Below the pieces are notes generated by a model. That model saw nothing but the letters and a program-made list of their open reading frames with translations, was not told the origin of the DNA and did not search any database. From Pirellulales bacterium (GTDB taxonomy: Bacteria; Planctomycetota; Planctomycetia; Pirellulales; Thermoguttaceae): a stretch of DNA of 50,245 bases. The stretch spans positions 1 through 50,245 of the forward strand of contig JADLEL010000024.1 of the NCBI GenBank assembly GCA_020846145.1, written 5' to 3'. The position numbers were made by a program, and so were the translations under genes. Positions 24,813-34,781 of this stretch are shown piece after piece. Numbering within the stretch: position 1 is the first letter of the stretch; the number at the start of each line of letters is the position of its first letter.

Positions 24813-26486
24813 ATGAACGCACCATTCCTCGAACGAATCCTGCACTTCCTCGCCGGCGTCGGCTGGGTGATGGGCGTGGTCTGGGTCGGGCTGAGCGCGT
24901 TCACCCTCGGGGCGTTGATCCTCGTTTATACTCGCTGGGGGCAATCGCGTCCGCTGGAGAAGTGCATCGGCCTTTCCCTCCTTGCGCACTGCTTGTTGGT
25001 CGGCTATGCCACGACGATCTCGCTGGCGGAACCTGCGCCGCCGCCCGACGGTCCGGCTTTTCAGGTCGCCCTCGTGGAAGACGGCTCCGACCACAATGCT
25101 TCGCCCGCTTCAACCGCCGAAAACGCGGAAAAATCCGATCGGCCGTGGGAAGCGCCGACGCGCGGCGGCGATCCATCCGAGCCGGAGAAACTCGAACGCC
25201 AACACACCGAATCGCCGATTCTCGAACCGAACGCGCATGCGGCCGCACCCGAACCGGTGATGAGCGCCTTCGACGAGCCGCCGCCACTCGACGCGCCTAC
25301 CGAACTCGTCGCGCCGCCGCTCGATGCGTCGATGTCCGAACCGCACGATTCGCCGGTGAAGTCGGTTTCGTCCAAACGACCCGCGGAACATCCCGCTCCC
25401 GCCAACGCCGGCACGGATATCCCCGAAATGTACAAACTCCGCGTCATGCCCAACCGTTCCGGCGTGGCCCGGGATCACGGCGGCTCGCCGGAAACCGAGC
25501 AGGCCGTCCAGGCCGCGCTCAAATGGCTCGCCGAAAACCAAGCCGCCGACGGCCGCTGGAAAGCCGGCGACCACGGCGCGGGCCGCGACGAAAGCGTGCT
25601 CGGACACGCGCGGCAGAACGCCGGCAGCCAAGCCGACACCGGCGTTAGCGGCTTGGCCCTCTTGGCTTTTCTCGCGTCGGGCAACACGCACGGGCAGGGG
25701 GAATATCAAAAGAGCATCCGCCGCGGATTGGAGTTGCTGCTGCGCATCCAAGCGCGCGACGGCAACCTCGGCGGAAACGCATCCACTTACGAGTTCATGT
25801 ATTGCCACGCCATGGCCGCCTGCGCCCTGAGCGAAGCGTTCGGCATGACCGGCGATCAACGGCTCCGCGAGCCGGTCGAACGGGCGATTCGCTATAGCGT
25901 CGCCGCGCAAGATGCCAGAGGGGGCGGATGGCGATACCATCCCGCCGAACCCGGCGATACCAGCCAACTCGGCTGGCAATTGATGGCCCTGAAGAGCGCG
26001 GAACTGGCCGGTATCCCCATGCCCGATCCCACTCGCCGCGGAATCACCCGCTTCTTGCAAAGCGTCTCTTCGGGCAAGCACGGCGGATTGGCCTCTTATC
26101 GGGCGGGCGAGCGGGTTTCGCATTCGATGACCGCCGAAGCCCTCGTCTGCTGGCAGTTCTTGGGCATTTCTCGCGAACATCCCGCCTGCAACGAGGCCGG
26201 AGATTTCCTCTTGACCCAACTGCCCGGCCGAGGCGGAAAACCCAACGATTATTATTGGTACTACGGCACGCTGGCCATGTACCAATTGCAGGGCGATTAT
26301 TGGCAAAAATGGAACGCCGCCCTGCAAAAAACGCTCCTCGAACGCCAGATCAAACAAGGTCCGCTGGCTGGCGCGTGGGATACCGACACCATCTGGGGCG
26401 GTTACGGCGGCCGCATCTACACCACCGCCATCGCGGCCCTCTCGCTGGAAGTCTATTACCGTTTCCTGCCGCTCTATGCGGAATAA
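24813..26486 (+). CDS. Membrane-anchored alpha/alpha-toroid (prenyltransferase/squalene-oxidase repeat) protein
   Basis: The 557-aa protein has two N-terminal TM helices (about 10-40 and 51-70), a Pro/Glu/Ala-rich disordered linker (about 75-205) and a C-terminal alpha/alpha-barrel (about 225-557). The barrel repeats include ALKWLAENQAADGRWKAG, YCHAMAACALSEAFGMTGDQ, GGWRYHPAEPGDTSQLGWQL and the final GGYGGRIYTTAIAALSLEVY. The fold is that of squalene/prenyltransferase repeats. The catalytic DXDD motif of hopene cyclases is absent, so an enzymatic cyclase role is unlikely. Its position right after exbB-exbD and its TonB-like layout (TM, proline-rich linker, periplasmic domain) suggest that it is a partner of the motor. 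Confidence 0.85.
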   Translation: MNAPFLERILHFLAGVGWVMGVVWVGLSAFTLGALILVYTRWGQSRPLEKCIGLSLLAHCLLVGYATTISLAEPAPPPDGPAFQVALVEDGSDHNASPASTAENAEKSDRPWEAPTRGGDPSEPEKLERQHTESPILEPNAHAAAPEPVMSAFDEPPPLDAPTELVAPPLDASMSEPHDSPVKSVSSKRPAEHPAPANAGTDIPEMYKLRVMPNRSGVARDHGGSPETEQAVQAALKWLAENQAADGRWKAGDHGAGRDESVLGHARQNAGSQADTGVSGLALLAFLASGNTHGQGEYQKSIRRGLELLLRIQARDGNLGGNASTYEFMYCHAMAACALSEAFGMTGDQRLREPVERAIRYSVAAQDARGGGWRYHPAEPGDTSQLGWQLMALKSAELAGIPMPDPTRRGITRFLQSVSSGKHGGLASYRAGERVSHSMTAEALVCWQFLGISREHPACNEAGDFLLTQLPGRGGKPNDYYWYYGTLAMYQLQGDYWQKWNAALQKTLLERQIKQGPLAGAWDTDTIWGGYGGRIYTTAIAALSLEVYYRFLPLYAE

Positions 26487-26705
26487 ACCGAGCGGAATGT
26501 TTTCGTCGCCGCGCCCGTTCTCGTTTTTCTCCCATTTGACAGCCGGAAAACAGCCATTAAAATGGATTAAGCCGTTCTCCGTAACTTCTTGCCGTTGCGC
26601 GAGTTAACAATTTGCATGTCACATGCGAATCGGCGGCTCGTTCGACATTTTCCATGTCGAAAGGTCAATTGGTTTGCCCCGCTTGCGAGAAAGATCTGCC
26701 TGCCT

Positions 26706-27053
26706 ATGCCAACCTTATTCGGGATTTTGGATTTCGGCACCACCGAACTGCTCGTGATCGGCGCAATTGCCGTGCTGCTTTTCGGGAAAAATCTGCCCGA
26801 AGTGGGCCGATCGCTCGGCAAGCATCTGGGAGCTCTACGCAGGGGAATCCGCGGGATCGAGGATGAAATCCGCTCGACTACCGGCGGTTTGGGCATTCCG
26901 CACAACCGATTTACTTCCGCCCTCTCGACTTTGGATTCCCTTACCAACTCCTCCACTTCCCCGACGGCTTCTTCCGCCCGCGGCACGGTCCCGGAATCCG
27001 TTTCCGACCTGGAGGAGCCTACCGCACCGAAATTCGAACCGCCGTCCGCCTGA
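26706..27053 (+). CDS. tatA: Twin-arginine translocase TatA/TatE-family subunit
   Basis: TatA forms the pore-like component of the Tat export system for folded proteins. The 115-aa protein has the N-terminal FGTTELLVIGAIAVLLFGK membrane helix, the hinge LPEVGRSLGK and an amphipathic helix (ALRRGIRGIEDEI). A Ser/Thr/Pro-rich tail follows. The ATG at 26706 is selected because the family begins a few residues before the helix; the open frame upstream is not protein-like. TatB is a possible alternative label. It converges with the ATP synthase cluster. Confidence 0.9.
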   Translation: MPTLFGILDFGTTELLVIGAIAVLLFGKNLPEVGRSLGKHLGALRRGIRGIEDEIRSTTGGLGIPHNRFTSALSTLDSLTNSSTSPTASSARGTVPESVSDLEEPTAPKFEPPSA

Positions 27054-27213
27054 TCGAGCAGGAGTCTTTCCTAGCTATTTCTTTTTTCACGTCCGAATAA
27101 TTCGATCTTTCAACCACTCAAGTAGAAAACTCCGTGTCACCGTGGTGCGATATCCGGGTCGGCGGGAGATTGCCAAAAAACAGACCCTTGCCAAGCTGCC
27201 GGCGGCTGATAAA

Positions 27214-27603
27214 TCATTGCGCCCGTTCGGCCACGCGAATTTGCGCTCGGCTCTGGGCGATGGCGCGGTCGCGGACGGCCATGAGTTCGGGCGTGCGTGC
27301 TTCTTTCGCTAACGCCGAGCGGAGATGCTCCTCGGCGACTTCCACGTCGATCTGCCCGGCGGGAATTGCCCGATGGGTGAGGACCGTAACCACGTCGTCC
27401 AAGACTTCGACGAATCCGCCCTCGATGTAATAATGGTCGGTGCGGTCGTCCTGGGAGATGCGCATTTCGCCGAAACCCAAGCGGCCCAGTAGCGGCGTGT
27501 GGCCCGGCGCGATGCCCATCTCGCCGTCGAACAGCGTAACGGCGACGAATTCGGCCGGCTCATCGCGGACCGTGCGTTCGGGAGTAACGACGATGCATTG
27601 CAT
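27214..27603 (-). CDS. atpC: F1Fo ATP synthase epsilon subunit
   Basis: The epsilon subunit (129 aa) is part of the central stalk and regulates ATP hydrolysis. The N-terminal beta-sandwich has the family pattern CIVVTPERTVRDEPAEFVAV and GEMGIAPGHTPLLGRLGFGE. The C-terminal helical part (AEEHLRSALAKEARTPELMAV and following) is complete. It is the last gene of the cluster. A GGGGATA array separates it from atpD. Confidence 0.93.
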   Translation of the reverse strand: MQCIVVTPERTVRDEPAEFVAVTLFDGEMGIAPGHTPLLGRLGFGEMRISQDDRTDHYYIEGGFVEVLDDVVTVLTHRAIPAGQIDVEVAEEHLRSALAKEARTPELMAVRDRAIAQSRAQIRVAERAQ

Positions 27604-27605
27604 TT

Positions 27606-29181
<1,576 letters not shown>

Positions 29182-29196
29182 TCAAATTGAACAATT

Positions 29197-29366
29197 GATA
29201 TCAACACGGAGACACGGAGGGCACGGAGTACTGAACTCACAAATTCACAGGAAAATGTAGGGTAAAAAAATGAATGACATTTTTCTACCCTACATTTTTC
29301 TGTCATGATCGGAGGATTGAAAGCGTTTCTTTCCTCTCCGTGTTCTCCGTGCCTCCGTGTTGATAT
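29197..29366. repeat. Nested palindromic element between atpG and atpD
   Basis: Outer arms GATATCAACACGGAGACACG and the inverse CTCCGTGTTGATATT enclose an inner hairpin (29246-29302) with arms AAAATGTAGGGTA and TACCCTACATTTT. The element fills the leader of atpD in the minus-strand transcript. It has no coding potential. Confidence 0.8.
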
Positions 29367-29381
29367 TACTGTTAGTGTTTT

Positions 29382-30272
29382 TTATTCGTTGAGCGCTTCC
29401 GCCCCGCCGATAATTTCCAGCAACTCGCCGGTGATTTGCCCTTGGCGGGCGCGGTTGTAGGCGGTCGAGAGCATGCCGATCATCTCGTCGGCGTTTTCGG
29501 TGGCGGCTTTCATCGACACCATCCGCGCGATCTGCTCGCTCACCGCCGCATCCAAAAAGCACTTGAATAGCTTCACCTTGAAACTGGCCGGCACGACTTC
29601 GTCCAAAATGCTCGCCGCCGAGGGCAGGAACTCGTAGGGCGTCTCGCCGATGTGCTCCTTGCCCTCTTCGTCCTCCTCGAATCCCTCCAACCCGGCGAGC
29701 GGCAGCAGCGTTTCGACCACCGCCTGCTGGCGGCTGGAACTGATGAACTTCGTATAGGCGATATCGAGCCGGTCGAGCCGGCCGGTAGTGAATTCGTCCA
29801 GATAGCGATCGGCCAGCAAATTCACCTCTTCGAACGCGGGCTTGTCCTCGAAATGCGTATAGCGCTCGTCGATCTTGACGCCGCGGAACTTCAAGGCGGA
29901 GATGCCGCGCTTGCCCGAAACCTCCAATTTCAATTCGGCGACCGATTCTCGTAGTTCTCTATAGCGGGCGGTGGCCAAACGCATGATGCTCCCGTTGTAT
30001 CCGCCGCACAAGCCGCGATTGGCCGTAAGCACCAACAAAATCGCCCGATTCGTTTCCTCGCGGGGGAGCAAGAGCGGATGGCTAACCGGGAGTCCGCTGC
30101 GGACCAAATCGCCCACCAACTTGGTCATGCGTTTCGTATAAGCCGAGGCCGCAATCGCCCGATCCATCGCCTTTTTGAACCGCGCGCGCGAAATCAGCTC
30201 CATCGTCCGCGTGATCTTGCGGATGCTCCTGATCGATTTCCTTCGGCGGTCCAGTGCGCGGGCTTTAGCCAT
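29382..30272 (-). CDS. atpG: F1Fo ATP synthase gamma subunit
   Basis: The rotor gamma subunit has 296 aa. It begins MAKARALDRRRKSIRSIRKITRTMELI, the family's N-terminal coiled-coil helix, and ends with the C-terminal helix AYNRARQGQITGELLEIIGG. The reading frame remains open upstream to 30461 but that part is a translation of a heptamer array and palindromic repeat family A, so the ATG at 30272 is the start. An internal acidic segment (GFEEDEEGKEHIGETPYEF) is typical of GC-rich phyla. A transposase gene and repeats separate it from atpA. Confidence 0.95.
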   Translation of the reverse strand: MAKARALDRRRKSIRSIRKITRTMELISRARFKKAMDRAIAASAYTKRMTKLVGDLVRSGLPVSHPLLLPREETNRAILLVLTANRGLCGGYNGSIMRLATARYRELRESVAELKLEVSGKRGISALKFRGVKIDERYTHFEDKPAFEEVNLLADRYLDEFTTGRLDRLDIAYTKFISSSRQQAVVETLLPLAGLEGFEEDEEGKEHIGETPYEFLPSAASILDEVVPASFKVKLFKCFLDAAVSEQIARMVSMKAATENADEMIGMLSTAYNRARQGQITGELLEIIGGAEALNE

Positions 30273-30275
30273 GTA

Positions 30276-30300
30276 AGGGGATAGGGGATAGGGGACTGGG
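30276..30300. repeat. Short GGGGATA heptamer array before atpG
   Basis: Three GGGGATA units with 7-bp period lie four bases upstream of the atpG start codon, where the ribosome-binding site should be. In the transcript the sequence is C-rich (CCCCTAT), so atpG has no visible Shine-Dalgarno. Confidence 0.8.
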
Positions 30301-30352
30301 AACAGCGAGCCGGGGCGTCGCCACACCCGGCGATAGTCATTGATTCGTTTGC

Positions 30353-30588
30353 GGGCCGAAGGCCCATTCGTTCGCCCAGCCCAGGGCAACGCCCTGGGGA
30401 AGGGGAATCTCGATAAAATGTTTTCGTCGGCCCAACGGGCCAACCGATCTCCTCGCGGCAAGGCGAATTGTTGGCCCGTTGGGCCGATCGCACAGCAATA
30501 ATAAAATTTCGTGGTGGGCGTTCCGTTCCCCAGGGCGTTGCCCTGGGCTGGGCGAACGCATGCCCCTTCGGGGCGAAAATTTCATGCA
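30353..30588. repeat. Family A palindromic repeat, left flank of transposase
   Basis: This copy of about 235 bp is made of short hairpins with three-base loops (GGGCC-GAA-GGCCC, GGCCC-AAC-GGGCC, CAGGGC-GTT-GCCCTG, GCCCC-TTC-GGGGC). They are arranged as one large imperfect inverted repeat around GGCCCAACGGGCCAACC. It is nearly identical (about six differences by eye) and in the same orientation to 31127-31388 on the other side of the transposase gene. Confidence 0.9.
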
Positions 30589-30642
30589 ATCCATCTATTC
30601 TTCAAATTTCGCAATCCATACATTTCAAATCGAATCGCATCA

Positions 30643-31098
30643 TCAATCCCAAACATAACGTTCATCAATCTCGATTCCGTGTTTCGCACAAATCAAGCGA
30701 AACTCATCCTGAAACGACATTTTACCATGATGTTTTGCTTGTCCATCGATGTACTCGATTACTTGATCGACGTTGGATTGACTGACCGAAAACGCTCCGT
30801 ATCCGTTTTGCCATCGGAATGAACTCAAATCGGCCGCCCGATCTTTGATCCGTTTCGAGGATTCCGTTTTTACATGCTCGATCAATTGCGCAACGGTCAT
30901 GGTGCGCGCCAGTCCGCAAAGCACATGCACGTGATCGATCCAACCTCCGACGCGGGCCGGCTGGCAATCGATCGCGCTGGCATGATGGCCTAATAATCGG
31001 AACAATTCATCGCGAATTCTCTCGTTCTGCAAATAGGCTCGCCGCTCTTTCGTGCTGAATACGACGTGCAACCATATTCGAGCCAACGATTGCGGCAT
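30643..31098 (-). CDS. IS200/RAYT-type HUH transposase (Y1 family)
   Basis: A 151-aa single-strand transposase of the Y1_Tnp family. The HUH metal-binding pair is H56-V57-H58 (IDHVHVL). The catalytic Tyr is Y116, four residues before Q120 in EYIDGQ, with basic KHH after it. The start MPQSLARIWLHVVFSTKERR matches the family N-terminus. Length and motifs are intact, so it may be active. It acts by cutting single-stranded DNA at hairpins. The gene is flanked at 54 and 28 bp by two nearly identical direct copies of palindromic repeat family A, as REP-associated tyrosine transposases are. It lies inside the ATP synthase cluster on the same strand. An IS200-type element is the alternative name; no TnpB is present. 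Confidence 0.9.
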   Translation of the reverse strand: MPQSLARIWLHVVFSTKERRAYLQNERIRDELFRLLGHHASAIDCQPARVGGWIDHVHVLCGLARTMTVAQLIEHVKTESSKRIKDRAADLSSFRWQNGYGAFSVSQSNVDQVIEYIDGQAKHHGKMSFQDEFRLICAKHGIEIDERYVWD

Positions 31099-31126
31099 GG
31101 TTCAGCCTCGATGCATTATTCGTTCT

Positions 31127-31388
31127 TCGGGCCGAAGGCCCATCCGTTCTTCGGGCCGAAGGTCCATTCGTTCGCCCAGCCCAGGGCAACGCCCTGGGGA
31201 AGGGGAACCTCGATAAAACGTTTTCGTCGGCCCAACGGGCCAACCGTTCTCCTCGCGGCAAGGCGAATTGTTGGCCCGTTGGGCCGATCGCACAGCAATA
31301 ATAAAATTTCGTGGTGGGCGTTCCGTTCCCCAGGGCGTTGCCCTGGGCTGGGCGAACGGATGCCCCTTTGGGGCGAAAATATCATGCA
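31127..31388. repeat. Family A palindromic repeat, right flank of transposase
   Basis: The core (from about 31153) matches 30353-30588 almost base for base and is in the same orientation. It carries an extra copy of the GGGCCGAAGGCCC hairpin at its outer-left end (31129-31141). A degenerate fragment with GCATGCCTTCGGGGCGAA follows at about 31403-31427. The rest of the gap to atpA shows no gene. Confidence 0.9.
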
Positions 31389-31460
31389 CCATTCATTGGA
31401 CTGGGAGAACGCATGCCTTCGGGGCGAATTCTTTCACTTTTTCTCGGTCAAATACACCCT

Positions 31461-32993
31461 TTATACCATTACCGTCTTTCCCGCCTGCATGGCAAAACGC
31501 TTTTGAAACTCGGCGATGGCCTTTTCGACTTCCGCGGCGGTGGCGTCGTCCATCTGCTTGCTGTCGGTGATCTTCTGCCAAAGGGTTTTGCGCTCGTCGT
31601 GGATGAATTTCAAAAAGCCTTGCTCCCAATTGTGGACTTCCTTCTGCGGAATTTTGTCGAGGTGGCCGCGGGTGCCGGCGTAGATGCTCAAGACCTGATC
31701 GGTTACGTGCATGGGATTATACAGACCTTGTTTCAGCAGCTCGGTCATGCGGTAGCCGCGGTCGAGGCGCGATTGGGTGGCGGCGTCCAAATCGGTGCCC
31801 AATTGGGCGAAGGCTTCCAGCTCGCGGAAGGAGGCCAAGTCGAGCCGCAGACCGCCGGCCACCTTTTTCATCGCCGGCACCTGGGCCGATCCGCCCACGC
31901 GGGAGACCGAAATGCCCACGTTCATCGCGGGCCGCTGGCCGGCGAAGAACAAGTCGGGCTGGAGGTAAATCTGGCCGTCGGTGATGGAAATCACGTTCGT
32001 GGGAATGTAGGCCGACACCTCGCCTTCGAGCGTTTCCACGATCGGCAACGCGGTGAGCGAACCGCCGCCAAGCTCGTCGGAGAGCTTCGCGGCGCGTTCG
32101 AGAAGCCGACTATGACAATAAAAAATATCGCCCGGGTAGGCCTCGCGTCCCGGCGGGCGGCGCATGAGGAGCGCCAACTGCCGATAGGCCTGGGCCTGTT
32201 TCGAAAGGTCGTCGTAAATCACCAACGTGTGGCCGCCCTTGTAGGTGAAGTATTCGGCCATCGCACAGCCGGCATACGGGGCGATGTATTGCAGCGGGGC
32301 GGGCGAGGACGCGCCGGCGACGATAACCGTGGTGTAGTCCATCGCGCCGTTGGCCCGCAGTGTGTCGATCAACCCGGCGACGGTCGAATCCTTCTGGCCG
32401 ACGGCGATGTAGAAGCATTTTACGTCGGTGTTCTTCTGGTTGATGATCGTGTCGATGCAGATCGCCGTCTTGCCGGTCTTGCGGTCGCCGATGATCAGTT
32501 CGCGCTGGCCGCGGCCGATGGGCGTCATCGCGTCGATGGCCTTAATGCCGGTTTGCAGCGGCTGTTTGACCGGCTGGCGGCCGGCCACGCCGGGGGCGGT
32601 CGATTCGACCAACCGCCGCTCGGTGGTAACGATCGGCCCCGCGCCATCGAGCGGATTGCCCAACGGATCGAGCACGCGGCCGAGCACGGCGTCGCCGACG
32701 GGGACGGACAGCAGTCGGCCGGTGCTGCGGACTTCATCGCCCTCGTAAATCTTCAGGTAATCGCCGAGGATGATCACGCCCACCGAATTCTCTTCGAGGT
32801 TGAAAGCCAACCCGAAGATATTGTTGGGGAATTCGACCATCTCGCCGGCCATCACGCCGGAGAGTCCATAGACGCGGGCGATGCCGTCGCCGACCTCGAT
32901 GACGCGGCCGACCTCGCGGACGTCGATCTTCGACTCGTACTGCTCAATTTCGTGTTGGATTAACGAAGCGATCTCGTCGGCTTTGAATTTCAT
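31461..32993 (-). CDS. atpA: F1Fo ATP synthase alpha subunit
   Basis: The non-catalytic alpha subunit has 510 aa. The P-loop is GDRKTGKT at 169-176. The N-terminal domain ([17 protein letters not shown]) and the C-terminal helical domain are complete. The segment [30 protein letters not shown] is family-typical. The start codon lies 50 bases inside the end of atpH, giving translational coupling. Downstream, 360 bp of repeats separate it from the transposase. Confidence 0.96.
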   Translation of the reverse strand: MKFKADEIASLIQHEIEQYESKIDVREVGRVIEVGDGIARVYGLSGVMAGEMVEFPNNIFGLAFNLEENSVGVIILGDYLKIYEGDEVRSTGRLLSVPVGDAVLGRVLDPLGNPLDGAGPIVTTERRLVESTAPGVAGRQPVKQPLQTGIKAIDAMTPIGRGQRELIIGDRKTGKTAICIDTIINQKNTDVKCFYIAVGQKDSTVAGLIDTLRANGAMDYTTVIVAGASSPAPLQYIAPYAGCAMAEYFTYKGGHTLVIYDDLSKQAQAYRQLALLMRRPPGREAYPGDIFYCHSRLLERAAKLSDELGGGSLTALPIVETLEGEVSAYIPTNVISITDGQIYLQPDLFFAGQRPAMNVGISVSRVGGSAQVPAMKKVAGGLRLDLASFRELEAFAQLGTDLDAATQSRLDRGYRMTELLKQGLYNPMHVTDQVLSIYAGTRGHLDKIPQKEVHNWEQGFLKFIHDERKTLWQKITDSKQMDDATAAEVEKAIAEFQKRFAMQAGKTVMV

Positions 32994-33603
32994 GGGCGCT
33001 CCAGTCCATCATTTCTTGACGGAGAGTATTCAGTTGGTTGGCGATCGAGCCGTCATACACGGTGTCGCCGAGTTTCAAGACGGCGCCGCCGATCAGGTTC
33101 GGATCGACGACGGTTTCCATAATCGGTTCGCCGCCGAGCTTCGCCCGCAGGGCGATGCGCAGCTTGGCTTCGAGTTCGGGCGCGAGCGGCTCGGCGGTGA
33201 TGAGTTGCACGCGGACGCGGTTTTGCAGGATGTCGTACAGCACGTGCGTTTGCAAATGGATCGCCCGCAGGCAATCGAGCCGGCCGTGCCGCGAGACGAC
33301 CTGCAGGAAGTTCATCAGCAAGGGCGATACGCGGCCGCCGAGCACGCGGTTCAAAATCGCGGAGGTTTCCTCGTGCGAGATGATCGCGGAGGCGAGGATG
33401 GCCTGGAAGCGGGGATGGGCGTCGAGCAGGTCGGTCATAAGCGCGTCGAACTCGGCGACGCCCGCCGCCGTTTGCCCGGCCTTCTCCGCCGCGCTTAAAA
33501 ACGCCTGCGCGTAAACCTCGGCAATGTGCCCGACGCCGACTTCGGCTTCCATGTTGGCCGCGGTGCGGGCGTCTTCGGCGGATTTATCGAGCGGTGCGGC
33601 CAT
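32944..33603 (-). CDS. atpH: F1Fo ATP synthase delta subunit
   Basis: The delta/OSCP peripheral-stalk subunit has 219 aa, somewhat longer than the E. coli protein (177 aa) owing to an N-terminal extension (about 1-25) and C-terminal tail. The family patterns [14 protein letters not shown] and the C-terminal [23 protein letters not shown] are clear. The last 50 bases overlap atpA in another frame, so the tail [18 protein letters not shown] probably arose by read-on into atpA. A heptamer array precedes the gene. Confidence 0.92.
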   Translation of the reverse strand: MAAPLDKSAEDARTAANMEAEVGVGHIAEVYAQAFLSAAEKAGQTAAGVAEFDALMTDLLDAHPRFQAILASAIISHEETSAILNRVLGGRVSPLLMNFLQVVSRHGRLDCLRAIHLQTHVLYDILQNRVRVQLITAEPLAPELEAKLRIALRAKLGGEPIMETVVDPNLIGGAVLKLGDTVYDGSIANQLNTLRQEMMDWSAHEIQSRRDRFVNPTRN

Positions 33604-33608
33604 AAATC

Positions 33609-33716
<108 letters not shown>

Positions 33717-33717
33717 T

Positions 33718-34380
33718 TTAGTTTCTGCTTGCGAACTTCCCGCCCTCGCGGCTCACGTTGAAGCCGCTCACGGCTTGCTCGATGAGCTGGGCGTGGTCTT
33801 TCGGATTGAGCTTGGCCTTGACGATCTTGCCGGCCAGATCGACGGCCAACTTCGCGCTGCGGTCGGCAAGTTCCTTCGCGGCGGCGGCCGTGGCGGCGGC
33901 GATTTCCTTCTCCGCCCGTTCGAGCCGGGCCTTGGCGTCGGCCTCGGCCTTGGCTTCGCGCTCGCGGGCGGTCTCCTCGGCGTCGCGCCGAGCCTTGTCG
34001 AGGATCGCCCGCACTTCTTGCGCCGCCTCGGCCAGCTTCTGCTCGTGTTGCGACAACAACTCCTTCGCCTGCCGGTTCGCCGCGCCCGCCTGCGCGATCT
34101 GATCGGCAATGTGCTTCTCCCGCTTGCTCAAACCCTCGGTCAAAGGGCCCCAAGCGGTGCCGTAGAGGACGAGCAGCAAGCCGATGAACACCACGGCCGA
34201 CCAAATTGCCAGGTCGGCTTTCCAATCGAGAGGATCCGGTTCGCCGCTACCGCCATGTGCATTCGCCGCGTGCGCCGCTTCGTTTCCCGCAGAGGCGTAA
34301 ACGTTGCATGGTCGGGCGGCGACAATCGCCGCCGCCAAGATGAAAGCTGCCGCAATCGCGGGTAATTTGCCAGTCCACAT
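33718..34380 (-). CDS. atpF: F1Fo ATP synthase b subunit
   Basis: The peripheral-stalk b subunit has 220 aa. It has an N-terminal hydrophobic stretch that looks like a signal peptide (MWTGKLPAIAAAFILAAAIV, ending near YASA). A second hydrophobic helix at about 58-78 is the real membrane anchor, followed by a long charged coiled coil (KREKHIADQIAQAGAANRQA and onward). Ordinary b subunits of about 160 aa lack the first segment. It lies between atpE and atpH. Confidence 0.93.
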   Translation of the reverse strand: MWTGKLPAIAAAFILAAAIVAARPCNVYASAGNEAAHAANAHGGSGEPDPLDWKADLAIWSAVVFIGLLLVLYGTAWGPLTEGLSKREKHIADQIAQAGAANRQAKELLSQHEQKLAEAAQEVRAILDKARRDAEETAREREAKAEADAKARLERAEKEIAAATAAAAKELADRSAKLAVDLAGKIVKAKLNPKDHAQLIEQAVSGFNVSREGGKFASRN

Positions 34381-34407
34381 CGTCGAGTCGCCTTCGGATA
34401 GTAGTTC

Positions 34408-34758
34408 TTACTTGTTGAACAACATGCAGACGATCAGCGCGAAGAACGTTACGCCTTCGATGAGCGCCGCGGCGATGATCATCGCGCCTTGGATTTTTCC
34501 GGCGACTTCGGGCTGCCGGGCCATGCTCTCGGTGGCGGTCGCGCCGATGCGGCCGATGCCCAAGCCCGCGCCCAAGATGACGAGTCCCGCGCCGAACGCG
34601 GCGCCCAAGTTCATCGAAAAGGCCGGCGCGGCGGCGGGCGCGGCTTCCGGCGCGGCGGCAGGCGCGGCCGGGGGCTTCTCGGACATCTGGCCGAAAGCCG
34701 GAGCGACCATCAACAACATCACGCAGCACAACGCGAGAATTTTCCAAAACCTGTTCAC
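34408..34758 (-). CDS. atpE: F1Fo ATP synthase c subunit with signal peptide and A/P-rich linker
   Basis: The proton-carrying ring subunit. The GTG at 34758 is taken as start because AAGGAG lies six bases upstream; the in-frame ATG at 34776 lies before that site. The 116-aa product has a signal peptide (MNRFWKILALCCVMLLMVAP, cleavage near AFGQ) and an Ala/Pro-rich linker (about 28-46). The two helices have a GxGxGxG motif (GAGLGIG), RQPE at 81-84 and the ion-binding Glu at E101. Na+-binding residues of sodium-type rings (Gln in the first helix, Ser-Thr after the Glu) are absent: I and GV occupy these places. This argues for proton coupling. Typical c subunits are about 80 aa without a signal sequence. 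Confidence 0.93.
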   Translation of the reverse strand: MNRFWKILALCCVMLLMVAPAFGQMSEKPPAAPAAAPEAAPAAAPAFSMNLGAAFGAGLVILGAGLGIGRIGATATESMARQPEVAGKIQGAMIIAAALIEGVTFFALIVCMLFNK

Positions 34759-34781
34759 GTGCGACTCCTTATACATTTATT

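Noticed and set aside
24813..26486. Squalene-hopene cyclase or other terpene cyclase activity
   Set aside because: The toroid repeats are present but the DXDD catalytic motif is not, and the protein has N-terminal membrane anchors with a long linker.
30273..30461. Extended N-terminus of AtpG with the peptide RALPWAGRT
   Set aside because: It is a translation of a heptamer array and palindromic repeat A. The gamma subunit family starts at the ATG at 30272.
34408..34758. Sodium-type ATP synthase
   Set aside because: The c subunit lacks the Gln in the first helix and the Ser-Thr after the essential Glu that mark Na+-binding rings.
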